DNA from: Defluviimonas sp. SAOS-178_SWC
Lineage (GTDB): Bacteria > Pseudomonadota > Alphaproteobacteria > Rhodobacterales > Rhodobacteraceae
Length of the DNA: 64,000 nucleotides
Direction of reading: 5' to 3'
Assembly: GCF_039830135.1 (NCBI RefSeq)
Contig: NZ_CP156081.1
Location: forward strand, 1,474,001 to 1,538,000
This document shows positions 16,673 through 24,400 of the stretch, piece by piece (the stretch's first letter is position 1; each line of letters starts with the position of its first letter). The position numbers and the translations under genes were made by a program. The notes under the pieces were generated by a model. The model was not told where the DNA came from and searched no databases. It saw nothing but the letters and a program-made list of their open reading frames with translations.

Positions 16673-17478
16673 TGCCTGGCGGAGACCTGTCCACATTCAA
16701 CGTCGCCCTGATCGGTGCCGGCGACCTCGGCGCCGCGATGGCGCGCGCGATGATCGAGCGTGGCGGGCTGATGCCGGTTCGGTTGCGCGTGGCGACGACC
16801 AGCGGCAAGGCCCCGCGCCTTGCCGGCTGGAAGGGGATCAAGGTCACCACCGATCCGGCCGCCGCCGCAGGTGCCGCGGACATCACGCTTCTCGCCGTTC
16901 CGCCGGCGATGGCCGGGGCGCTGTCGCTGAATTCTCCGCGCGGCCCGGTCATCTCCGTCATGGCCGGGGTGACGCTGGAGCGGCTGACGCGGATCGCGGG
17001 CCACGACCGGGTCATCCGCGCGATGTCGAGCCCGGCTGCTGCCATGGGGCTTGCCTATTCGCCCTTCGTCGCGGGCCCCGGTGCGACGTGCGATGACCGG
17101 GCTCTGTCCCGTGCGCTGCTGTCCGCCTGCGGTCTTTGCGACGAAGTGCGGACGGAGGATCAGATCGACGTCTTCACCGCGATCACGGGGCCGGTCCCCG
17201 GCTTCGTCGCGGCCTTCGCGGAAATGATAGCCGATTATGCCGTCGCGCGGGGTGTCGCCCCGAACGTGGCCGACCGCGCGGTCCGGCAGCTCTTTCTTTC
17301 CAGCGGAACCCTGCTGGCCCAGGCCGCACCGACGGCGGCGCAGCAGGTTCGGGCGATGATCGATTATGCCGGTACGACCGCTGCCGGGCTTGAGGTGATG
17401 CGTGCGTCGGGGATGAAGGACGACCTTGCCCGCGCGCTCGACGCCTCGGTGGCCCGCGCCCGCACCATCGCGGGGTGA
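16672..17478 (+). CDS. ProC-like NAD(P)-binding protein (pyrroline-5-carboxylate reductase family, divergent)
   Basis: A 268-residue protein whose start overlaps the amidohydrolase stop. The N-terminal Rossmann motif VALIGAGDLGAAMARAM binds NAD(P), and the rest follows the P5CR domain plan. The conserved P5CR substrate motif (TA-SGSGPAY type) is replaced by TAITGPVPGFV, and the PGGTT-GL motif by YAGTTAAGLEVM. These changes argue against a housekeeping proline enzyme and for a reductase acting on another cyclic imine. Pyrrolines form spontaneously from aminobutyraldehydes made in polyamine breakdown, so such a product is a reasonable guess, but it is only that. Confidence 0.65.
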   Translation: MPGGDLSTFNVALIGAGDLGAAMARAMIERGGLMPVRLRVATTSGKAPRLAGWKGIKVTTDPAAAAGAADITLLAVPPAMAGALSLNSPRGPVISVMAGVTLERLTRIAGHDRVIRAMSSPAAAMGLAYSPFVAGPGATCDDRALSRALLSACGLCDEVRTEDQIDVFTAITGPVPGFVAAFAEMIADYAVARGVAPNVADRAVRQLFLSSGTLLAQAAPTAAQQVRAMIDYAGTTAAGLEVMRASGMKDDLARALDASVARARTIAG

Positions 17479-17485
17479 GGCGCGG

Positions 17486-18223
17486 GTGAAGCCGTTCCTC
17501 ATCCTCCAGCTCCGCCCCGAGACCGAGGCGGCGGACGACGAATTCGCGGCCTTCCTCGCCAAGGGCGGTCTGGCCGAGAGCGACACAACCCGCATCCGGC
17601 TCGATTGCGAGGATCTGCCCGAGGGTCTCGCCCTTGCGGACCATTCCGGCGTCATCGTCGGCGGCGGCCCCGGCTGCGTCTCGGACCCGCCGGAGACGAA
17701 GGATCCGGCCGAGGCGCGGATCGAGGAGGCGATCCTCGGCCTGATGCCGGAGATCGTCGCGCGCGACGTGCCGTTCCTCGGCTGCTGCTACGGGATCGGA
17801 GTTCTCGCCCATTACCTCGGCGCGCCGGTCTCCAAGGCGCGCTGGGGCGAGCCAGTCGGCACGACGCGCTGCGAGGTGACCGAGGCGGGGCGGGACGATC
17901 CGCTGCTGGCAGGGCTTTCCGAAGCCTTCGACGCCTTCGTCGGCCACAAGGAGGCGGTGCAGGCTCTGCCGGATGGGGCCGTGCATCTTCTGTCGTCCCG
18001 CGCGTGTCCCTACCAGATGATCCGCTTAGGTCGGAACGTCTATGCCACCCAGTTCCATCCCGAGGCCGATGCGGCCGGGTTCGAGACGCGCATTCGCATC
18101 TATCGCAACAGGGGCTATTTCCGACCCGAAGCGGCAGATGACCTCATCGCGCTCTGCCGCGCGGCGGATGTCACGGAACCAGAGCGCATCCTCGCGCGGT
18201 TCGTGGAGCGGTTCGCCCGCTGA
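17486..18223 (+). CDS. Second stand-alone class I glutamine amidotransferase
   Basis: A 245-residue protein starting at GTG 17486, 8 nt after the previous stop. The nucleophile Cys lies in PFLGCCYGIGVLAHYLGA, and the His-Glu pair in ATQFHPEADAAGF. It resembles GMP-synthase-type GATase1 domains without an ATP-pyrophosphatase half. It is the last gene of the pot-linked run of co-directional genes, so a role in hydrolysing gamma-glutamyl intermediates is possible. It is clearly different in sequence from the amidotransferase at 14699, which suggests distinct substrates rather than a recent duplication. Confidence 0.72.
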   Translation: MKPFLILQLRPETEAADDEFAAFLAKGGLAESDTTRIRLDCEDLPEGLALADHSGVIVGGGPGCVSDPPETKDPAEARIEEAILGLMPEIVARDVPFLGCCYGIGVLAHYLGAPVSKARWGEPVGTTRCEVTEAGRDDPLLAGLSEAFDAFVGHKEAVQALPDGAVHLLSSRACPYQMIRLGRNVYATQFHPEADAAGFETRIRIYRNRGYFRPEAADDLIALCRAADVTEPERILARFVERFAR

Positions 18224-18248
18224 GTCCGGCCCGGATCGGAGTGGTGCA

Positions 18249-18692
18249 CTAATGGGTTGTTCCCGGGGCATCGTCCCGCAGGAGTGTGAGTGTCAGCGGG
18301 CAGGGGCGCCCGTCATGGAAACGGTCAAGCACGGCCTGCATAAGCCTGGATGTCCGCTGATCCCCCGCCGCGCGGAAGAGCGTGGCGGATGAGCGCAGTT
18401 TCAATGCATCCACCGGTCCGAGAATTGTCTCGGCCGATGCGTTCTCCTGTCCAAGAAGCGCCCCGGCACAAGTGATGAGGCGCGGGCCGAGCACCGGGTC
18501 GGCGAGATAGGCGCGCGCCTCGTCGAGATCGGCAATTCCGTAACGGACCGCCGTGGCCGACCGGCCAAGGCCGCGAAGCTGGGGGAAGATGAACCACATC
18601 CAGTGGCTTGTCTTGCGTCCCGCCTGCAACTCGCGGAGCGCGGTTTCGTATACTCCCTCCTGCGCGGCGCGAAACCGGGCCAGATCGTCCAT
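18249..18692 (-). CDS. DUF1810 family protein
   Basis: A 147-residue protein from the ATG at 18692, chosen because MDDLARFRAAQEGVYETAL is the family's usual start. HWMWFIFPQLRGLGRS is the diagnostic DUF1810 motif, followed by YGIADLDEARAYL. The family's function is not known. It faces the amidotransferase gene convergently with 25 bp between them. Upstream lies the AraC-type regulator gene on the same strand with about 60 bp between, so it may be the distal gene of that transcript. Confidence 0.85.
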   Translation of the reverse strand: MDDLARFRAAQEGVYETALRELQAGRKTSHWMWFIFPQLRGLGRSATAVRYGIADLDEARAYLADPVLGPRLITCAGALLGQENASAETILGPVDALKLRSSATLFRAAGDQRTSRLMQAVLDRFHDGRPCPLTLTLLRDDAPGTTH

Positions 18693-18753
18693 CGCACAGT
18701 CCCCCCCAGGGATCATGATGCGCTGGCTGGGGCCGGTTTGCCAACCCTGTGCG

Positions 18754-19761
18754 TCAGGCGGCGACCACGCGCATCGCGCGGGGTGAGACCGCATAGGCTG
18801 CGCGGAAGCTCTTGGTGAAGTGCGAGCTCGACTTGTAACCGCAGGCAAGCGCGACCTCGGTGACCGAAAGCTCGGTCTGCGACAGCAGGCGGTGCGCCTT
18901 CTCAAGCCGCATCTTCATGTAGAAGTTCATCGGCGTGGTCTTGAGATAGCGCGCGAAGAGGCGTTCCGTCTGGCGCACCGACATCGCGGCGATGTCGGCG
19001 ATCTCTTGCGCCGTGAGGGGTGTTTCGAGGTTTGCCTCCATGCAGGTCAGCACCTTCACGAGGCGCGGATTGCGCATTCCGTAACGCGACTGGACCGAGA
19101 CCTTCTGCTGGGATCTGGGGCTACGGACGCCGTTGCAGACGAGCAGATCGGCCACCCGCGCGGCCAGATCCGCCCCATGCGCCTCGGCGATGAGATGCAA
19201 CATCAGATCGGACGCGACCGCGCCCCCGGCCGCCGTCAGCCGGCGCCCGAGCGCGAAGGCGCCACGGCTGATTTCGACCTCCGGAAAGGCCTCGGCGAAA
19301 CCCTCGACGAGGTCCCAGTGCACGGCGCATTCCTCGCCGTCGAGCAATCCCGCCCGGGCCAGCGCGTAGACGCCGAGGCAAAGCGCGCCGAGCCGCACGC
19401 CGTGCGCCGCCTCGCGGCGGAGGGCGGCGCTCAGCCCCGGTTCGTCACGCCGGGCGGTCGCCGGGCCGCCGACGACGATCAGCGTCTCGCCCCGCGCGAG
19501 GGGGGCGAAGCCATCGTCGACGAGTACGGTCAGACCGTGCGAACAACTGACCGGCGCGCCGGACATCGAGACGATGCGCCAGGCATAGGCCGGTCGGCCG
19601 AGCGCGGCATTGGCGACGCGCATCGGCTCAAGCGCGGCGGCGAGCGCGAGGTGCGTGAAGCCGTCGAGCAGGAGGAAGGTGAAGCGCTGGGTGTCGCCGG
19701 CAGGCTGCGAGGCGGGACGGGCCACCTTGAGCATGGCGCGGATGGGGCTTTGATGGGACAT
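18754..19761 (-). CDS. GlxA-family AraC-type transcriptional regulator (1)
   Basis: A 335-residue protein from ATG 19761; longer in-frame starts extend into the intergenic region and are less likely. The N-terminal DJ-1/PfpI-like domain (about residues 15-180) starts with FTFLLLDGFTHLALAAALEP and has ALCLGVYALARAGLLDG at the elbow, with Cys in the usual position. Two AraC helix-turn-helix units follow, containing LTAQEIADIAAMSVRQTERL and VTEVALACGYKSSSHFTKSF. Relatives regulate betaine, carnitine or arginine catabolism. It is divergent from a second GlxA-type gene with a 144-bp shared upstream region. The regulon is unknown. Confidence 0.85.
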   Translation of the reverse strand: MSHQSPIRAMLKVARPASQPAGDTQRFTFLLLDGFTHLALAAALEPMRVANAALGRPAYAWRIVSMSGAPVSCSHGLTVLVDDGFAPLARGETLIVVGGPATARRDEPGLSAALRREAAHGVRLGALCLGVYALARAGLLDGEECAVHWDLVEGFAEAFPEVEISRGAFALGRRLTAAGGAVASDLMLHLIAEAHGADLAARVADLLVCNGVRSPRSQQKVSVQSRYGMRNPRLVKVLTCMEANLETPLTAQEIADIAAMSVRQTERLFARYLKTTPMNFYMKMRLEKAHRLLSQTELSVTEVALACGYKSSSHFTKSFRAAYAVSPRAMRVVAA

Positions 19762-19859
19762 GGCAGCAAAACCTCGTTTTGTTGACCCGCCCGGGAGAGG
19801 GCGCTTGTCGCAAACTGACCCAATTCTTGTCGATTTCATTGCCCGGCCGTTGTATCGTT

Positions 19860-19887
19860 GCGTCATATTGGCGTTACATTCGCGTCA
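19860..19887. repeat. Three GCGT(C/T)A direct repeats at 11-bp spacing
   Basis: GCGTCA (19860), GCGTTA (19871) and GCGTCA (19882) are evenly spaced by 11 bp, about one helical turn, just before the start of the second GlxA-type gene. Same-face direct repeats are typical of AraC-family binding sites, so auto- or cross-regulation by one of the flanking regulators is possible. Confidence 0.4.
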
Positions 19888-19905
19888 CGCCCCAGCCAGG
19901 TTGCC

Positions 19906-20877
19906 ATGACCGCCGCGCCGCGCCTTCGCATCGGTATCGTCCCCGCCCGCCGTTTCACGCTCGCGGCGCTGGCGAATTTCGTCGATGTGCTGCGGCTGGC
20001 CGCGGATGAGGGCGACCGGTCGCGTCCGATTCTCTGTTCGTGGAAGGTCATCGCCCCGACGCTCGACCCGGTGGAAAGCAGTTGCGGGCTGAGCGTGACG
20101 CCCGATGAAAAACTCGGCGACCCGCAGCGCTTCGACTATATCGCCGTCGTTGGCGGGCTGATCAGCGGGACCCAACAACTAGGCCCCGAAGCCATCGGGT
20201 TCCTGCGCCGGGCGGCGGCAATGAAGATCCCGCTGGTCGGGCTCTGCACCGGGGCCTTCATCCTTCACCGCGCCGGGCTGATGCAAGGCTACCGTTGCTG
20301 CGTCAGCTGGTTTCACCGCGAGGATTTCCTTCAGGAATTCGAGGATCTGATCCCCGTCACCGACCAGATCTTCGTCGTCGACCGCGACCGGCTGACCTCG
20401 TCCGGCGGCGCCTCGACCGCGCATCTCGCGGCCTATCTCGTCGACCGACATCTGGGCCGGGCGGCGGCCCGGAAAAGCCTGTCGATCATGATCGTGGACG
20501 AAGCGCAGGCCGCCGAACGACCGCAGCCGGGCCTGCCGATCGGGCTGACGGCGCGCGACCCCCTCGTCAAGCGCGCCTTGCTGATCATGCAGCAATATCC
20601 CGAAACGCCGCTGTCCATCGCCCGGCTCGCGGCGCAGCTTGGCGTCGGACGGAGAAAGTTAGAACGTCATTTCGCCGATGCGCTCGGCATCACGCCGGCG
20701 GAAGCCGGGCGGCGCGTGCGGCTGGAACAGGCGCGCGCGCTTCTGGAGCGGGGCGAGCATTCGATTACCGAGATCGCGGCAGAGACCGGCTTTTGCGACG
20801 TCTCGCACCTGATCCGGGTCTTTCGGGAGGTCGAGGGGGTGACGCCGGGCGAATGGGCGCGGCTGCGGTCGGGGTGA
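19906..20877 (+). CDS. GlxA-family AraC-type transcriptional regulator (2)
   Basis: A 323-residue protein from ATG 19906, preceded by CCAGG. The DJ-1/PfpI-like domain begins with RIGIVPARRFTLAALANFVD and has VGLCTGAFILHRAGL at the nucleophile elbow. The C-terminal AraC domain contains LSIARLAAQLGVGRRKLERH and ITEIAAETGFCDVSHLIRVF. Its architecture matches the divergent neighbour, but the sequences are well separated. GlxA-type proteins often respond to quaternary amines or amino acids, which would fit the nearby amine-catabolic genes, but no direct target is visible. It ends 41 bp from the convergent moaA 3' end. Confidence 0.85.
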   Translation: MTAAPRLRIGIVPARRFTLAALANFVDVLRLAADEGDRSRPILCSWKVIAPTLDPVESSCGLSVTPDEKLGDPQRFDYIAVVGGLISGTQQLGPEAIGFLRRAAAMKIPLVGLCTGAFILHRAGLMQGYRCCVSWFHREDFLQEFEDLIPVTDQIFVVDRDRLTSSGGASTAHLAAYLVDRHLGRAAARKSLSIMIVDEAQAAERPQPGLPIGLTARDPLVKRALLIMQQYPETPLSIARLAAQLGVGRRKLERHFADALGITPAEAGRRVRLEQARALLERGEHSITEIAAETGFCDVSHLIRVFREVEGVTPGEWARLRSG

Positions 20878-20918
20878 TCGCCGTTCCGCGCGTCCGGCGT
20901 TCGTGGAAACGCTTCGCG

Positions 20919-21920
20919 TCAGCCGCCCGTATGGCTCATGTGCCGGGTCATCTGGCCGGCGACCTTCTGGCGGGAATAGTCGAAGTCGTGACCCTTCGGC
21001 TTGCGGGCAATCGCTGACCGGATCGCGGTTTCCAGAGCCGTGTCCTCGCTCGACGCCCGCAGGGGCGCGCGCAGGTCGGCATTGTCCTCCTGTCCGAGGC
21101 ACATGAACAGCTCGCCCGTGCAGGTCACCCGCACCCGGTTGCAGCTTTCGCAGAAATTATGGGTGAGGGGCGTGATGAAGCCGACCTTCTGGCCCGTCTC
21201 CTCGATCCGCACGTAGCGGGCGGGGCCGCCGGTGCGTTCGGCGAGATCGGTGAGGGTGAAGCGCTCCGCCAGGCGCGCGCGCAGATCCTTCAGCGGCCAG
21301 TACTGGTCAAGCCGCATCTCCTCGCCCATCTCGCCCATCGGCATCACCTCGATGAAGGTGAGGTCGTGGCCCTCGCCCGCGCACCAGTCGAGAAGCGGAA
21401 AAAGCTCATCCTCGTTGAAGCCTTTCAGGGCCACCGTGTTGATCTTCACCCGAAGCCCCGCCGCCTTCGCCGCCGCAATCCCGTCCATCACCTGGTTGAG
21501 CCGTCCCCAGCGGGTGATCGCCTGGAACTTCGCGGCGTCAAGCGTGTCGAGCGAGACGTTGACGCGCCGCACCCCGCAGGCCGCGAGATCGGCGGCGAAG
21601 CGGGCGAGCTGCGAGCCGTTGGTGGTCAGCGTCAGTTCCTTCAGCGCCCCGGTGTCCAGATGCCGCGACATCGCCTTGAAGAAGGTCATGATGTCGCGCC
21701 GGACGAGGGGTTCGCCTCCGGTGATCCTGAGTTTCTCGACGCCGAGACGGATGAAGGTCGAGCAGAGCCGGTCAAGTTCCTCCAGCGTCAGAAGGTCCTT
21801 CTTCGGCAGGAACTGCATGTGTTCGGCCATGCAATAGGTGCAGCGGAAGTCGCAGCGATCCGTCACCGAGACGCGCAGGTAGGAAATCGGACGGGCAAAG
21901 GGGTCGATCAGCGGAGTCAT
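20919..21920 (-). CDS. moaA: GTP 3',8-cyclase MoaA (molybdenum cofactor biosynthesis)
   Basis: A 333-residue radical SAM enzyme from ATG 21920. The SAM-cluster cysteines C23, C27 and C30 lie in CDFRCTYC. The second, substrate-binding 4Fe-4S cluster is in [19 protein letters not shown]. The protein ends in the essential Gly-Gly tail (HTGG). It converts GTP to 3',8-cyclo-GTP, the first step of pyranopterin synthesis, in the cytoplasm. [12 protein letters not shown] is the SAM-contact GGE motif. No other moa gene is adjacent; the divergent neighbour is an acyl-CoA synthetase. Confidence 0.95.
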   Translation of the reverse strand: MTPLIDPFARPISYLRVSVTDRCDFRCTYCMAEHMQFLPKKDLLTLEELDRLCSTFIRLGVEKLRITGGEPLVRRDIMTFFKAMSRHLDTGALKELTLTTNGSQLARFAADLAACGVRRVNVSLDTLDAAKFQAITRWGRLNQVMDGIAAAKAAGLRVKINTVALKGFNEDELFPLLDWCAGEGHDLTFIEVMPMGEMGEEMRLDQYWPLKDLRARLAERFTLTDLAERTGGPARYVRIEETGQKVGFITPLTHNFCESCNRVRVTCTGELFMCLGQEDNADLRAPLRASSEDTALETAIRSAIARKPKGHDFDYSRQKVAGQMTRHMSHTGG

Positions 21921-22062
21921 GCGCCAAAGGTAGGCCCACGACCCGACCACGGCAAGGGGAAAGCTGGGCGTTGCCCGGACGGGCGGGGCGGATTATCGTC
22001 CCGGCCATGCAGGCTCTCTTTCCGCTGATGATCGTCGTCGCGCGCCCCGAAAGGGCCGGAGC

Positions 22063-23676
22063 ATGACGCGTGCGCTCTTGACCGAGGGGCGGTCCTGGGA
22101 GGCGCTGCGCGCGGGGTTCCGCTGGCGCATCCCGGCGCGGTTCAACGTGGCCGAGGCCTGCTGCGAGTCTCATGCCCGGGCGGAACCCGGGCGGCTCGCG
22201 CTTATCGACATGTCCGGTTCGGGCGAGGTCCGGCGCTGGACCTATGGCGAGCTGAAATCGGCCTCCGACCGTCTGGCCAATGCGTTCCGCGCGCGGGGTC
22301 TGCGGCCGGGGGAGACGGTCGCGGTCCTTCTGCCGCAGGGGCCGGCGGTTCTCATCGCGCATTTCGCGGCGATGAAACTCGGCGCGGTGGTGCTGCCACT
22401 CTTCACGCTCTTCGGTCCCGATGCGCTGGCGTACCGGCTTTCCGACGCAAAGGCGCGGATCGTCGTGACGGACGGGGAAAGCCTCGAAAAGCTCGACGCG
22501 ATCCGCGGCGATCTGCCCGACCTCGCCGAGGTCTATTGCATCGACCCGGCCGCCGCGCCGGTCCGCGATCTGTGGGAGGACATCGCGGCCGCGTCGGAGG
22601 GGCTGGAACCGGCCGTGACGGCGGCCGACGATCCGGCGGTGCTGATCTACACCTCCGGCACGACCGGGGCGCCAAAGGGCGTCCTTCATGCGCACCGCTT
22701 CCTTCTCGGGCATCTGCCGAACGTGGAACTGAGCCAAGGCTTCTTCCCGAAGCCCGGCGCCGTCGGCTGGACTCCGGCGGACTGGGCCTGGATCGGCGGG
22801 CTCATGGATATGGCGATGCCGTGTCTCTATTACGGCGTGCCGCTCGTGTCGCGCCGGATGCGGAAATTCGATCCCGACGAGGCGTTCCGGCTGATCCGCG
22901 ACACCCGCGCGACGAACCTCTTCCTGCCGCCCACCGCGCTGAAGCTCATGCGCGGCGCGGCGGTGCCCGAGGGGCTCGTGCTCCGCGCGGTGTCGTCGGG
23001 TGGCGAAAGCCTCGGGGCCGAGATGCTGGACTGGGGGCGAAGCGCGCTCGGCGCGCCGATCAACGAGATCTATGGCCAGACCGAATGCAACCTCGTCGTC
23101 TGTTCGGCCGAAGGCCTCTTCCCGACGCGGCCCGGCACGATGGGACGGGCCGTGCCGGGAGCGGAGGTTGCGGTGATCGACGCGGCCGGAATGCCCGTGG
23201 CTGCCGGAGAGATCGGCGAGATCGCGGTGAAGCGCGGGCATCCGGTCATGTTCCTGGAATACCTGGGGAAACCGGAGGCGACCGCCGCGAAGTTCGTGGG
23301 CGACTGGATGAAGACCGGCGATCTCGGCACGATGGATGGTGGGGGCTATCTGACCTATGTCGCGCGGGACGATGACATCATCTCCTCCGCCGGCTACCGG
23401 ATCGGCCCGTCGGAGATCGAGAACTGCCTGACCGGGCACCCGGACGTGGTCATGGCGGCCTGCGTGGGCGTACCCGACCCGGTCCGGGGCGAGGTCGTGA
23501 AGGCCTTCGTGACCTTGCGCGAGGGGGCCGTGTGGGATGGGCTGGAGGCGGCGCTGATCGAGCGGGTGAAGGCGCGGGTCAGCCCCCACGTCGCGCCGCG
23601 TTGGGTGGAGCGGCGCGAGAGCCTGCCGATGACGGCGACCGGCAAGATCCTGCGGCGGGAATTGCGCTGGCGGTGA
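22063..23676 (+). CDS. AMP-forming acyl-CoA synthetase (ACSM/acetyl-CoA synthetase-like)
   Basis: A 537-residue ANL-superfamily enzyme. The P-loop motif is YTSGTTGAPKGVLH near residue 205, the adenine/acyl motif is INEIYGQTE near residue 336, the hinge is TGDLGTMDGGGYLTYVAR and the C-terminal catalytic Lys is in PMTATGKILRREL. It activates a carboxylic acid to the acyl-adenylate and then to the CoA thioester. The overall pattern resembles medium-chain or aryl acyl-CoA synthetases more than Acs. It stands alone; convergent with alkD through a hairpin repeat at 23677-23727. Substrate not identifiable. Confidence 0.85.
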   Translation: MTRALLTEGRSWEALRAGFRWRIPARFNVAEACCESHARAEPGRLALIDMSGSGEVRRWTYGELKSASDRLANAFRARGLRPGETVAVLLPQGPAVLIAHFAAMKLGAVVLPLFTLFGPDALAYRLSDAKARIVVTDGESLEKLDAIRGDLPDLAEVYCIDPAAAPVRDLWEDIAAASEGLEPAVTAADDPAVLIYTSGTTGAPKGVLHAHRFLLGHLPNVELSQGFFPKPGAVGWTPADWAWIGGLMDMAMPCLYYGVPLVSRRMRKFDPDEAFRLIRDTRATNLFLPPTALKLMRGAAVPEGLVLRAVSSGGESLGAEMLDWGRSALGAPINEIYGQTECNLVVCSAEGLFPTRPGTMGRAVPGAEVAVIDAAGMPVAAGEIGEIAVKRGHPVMFLEYLGKPEATAAKFVGDWMKTGDLGTMDGGGYLTYVARDDDIISSAGYRIGPSEIENCLTGHPDVVMAACVGVPDPVRGEVVKAFVTLREGAVWDGLEAALIERVKARVSPHVAPRWVERRESLPMTATGKILRRELRWR

Positions 23677-23727
23677 GCCCCGGGGCGCTGCCCCGGACCC
23701 CGGAGTATTTCGGAACAGAAGAAGGTC
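23677..23727. repeat. Dispersed intergenic repeat, copy A (hairpin, possible bidirectional terminator)
   Basis: CCGGGGC (23680-23686) pairs with GCCCCGG (23690-23696) over 7 bp with a 3-nt loop. It is followed by ACCCCGGAGTATTTCGGAAC and AGAAGAAGG. The same element in the opposite orientation is at 29561-29629, sharing the CTTCTTCTGTTC and AATACTCCGGGGT segments. Both copies sit between convergent gene ends. Confidence 0.7.
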
Positions 23728-24400
23728 AGAGGTATTTGCCGGCTTCCTTGCGTGCGAAGGGTTTGAGGCGCGCGCCGTGGGTTTCGAGGAAGGCGCGGGT
23801 CCGCTCGGGGTCGTGTTTCGAAAGGTCGCGCAGCCACCAGGCGATGGCCTTCTGGATGAACCAGTTTCGATCGTCCGCGTAGCCGGCGGCCCAGCCGAGC
23901 ACCCGGTCGCGAATGGCGAGGTCCTGGGGCGTCGGGTGGTTCTGCTTGGTCCAAGGCAGCGTGATGACGAGCGCGGCGCGGCGGACCCACATGTCGGGCG
24001 AGGTGGTCCAGCCCTCGACCTCGTCGAGGCGCGACGGATCGGCGACAAGACGGCGTCCGCCCGCGTCGCAGGCATGGTCGGCAATCGCCCAGCCGTCGAA
24101 ATCCGGCACCCAGGAGGCGATGAGCGCCCAGACCCCTTCATCGTCGCGGATCCGCGCCTGGGTCAGGAGCTTGGCGGCGGCGATGCGGGCCTCGTGAATG
24201 TCGGTCTGCCAGAGCGTATCGGCGAGGGCGACGCGGCCCGGCACGTCGAGCCCCGCGCGCCATGTCTTCGCGAGGTCGGTGATCTCGGGGACCGACACGC
24301 CTAGATAGACGCGGGGCGCCTTGTGATAGGCGACAGCACCCGCCGCCCGTTCCGGATCGGCCTTGGCGCGGATCTCGTCGAGGGCCGCCTCCGGCGTCAT
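23726..24400 (-). CDS. AlkD-like DNA alkylation repair protein
   Basis: A 224-residue all-helical protein of the AlkD/HEAT-repeat DNA glycosylase family. Recognisable segments are YLGVSVPEITDLAKTW, DIHEARIAAAKLL, WVRRAALV, and KAIAWWLRDLSKHDPERTR with the Trp/Asp-rich surface used to capture alkylated bases. AlkD excises N3- and N7-alkylpurines without base flipping. Its ATG overlaps the glmS stop (ATGA, 24397-24400), making it the third gene of a glmU-glmS-alkD transcript. Catalytic competence of this homologue is not proven by sequence alone. Confidence 0.83.
   Translation of the reverse strand: MTPEAALDEIRAKADPERAAGAVAYHKAPRVYLGVSVPEITDLAKTWRAGLDVPGRVALADTLWQTDIHEARIAAAKLLTQARIRDDEGVWALIASWVPDFDGWAIADHACDAGGRRLVADPSRLDEVEGWTTSPDMWVRRAALVITLPWTKQNHPTPQDLAIRDRVLGWAAGYADDRNWFIQKAIAWWLRDLSKHDPERTRAFLETHGARLKPFARKEAGKYL

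Noticed and set aside
21772..24141. 789-codon minus-strand open frame over the acyl-CoA synthetase and alkD
   Set aside because: It spans several real genes on both strands and encodes a low-complexity Arg/Pro/His protein; shadow frame.
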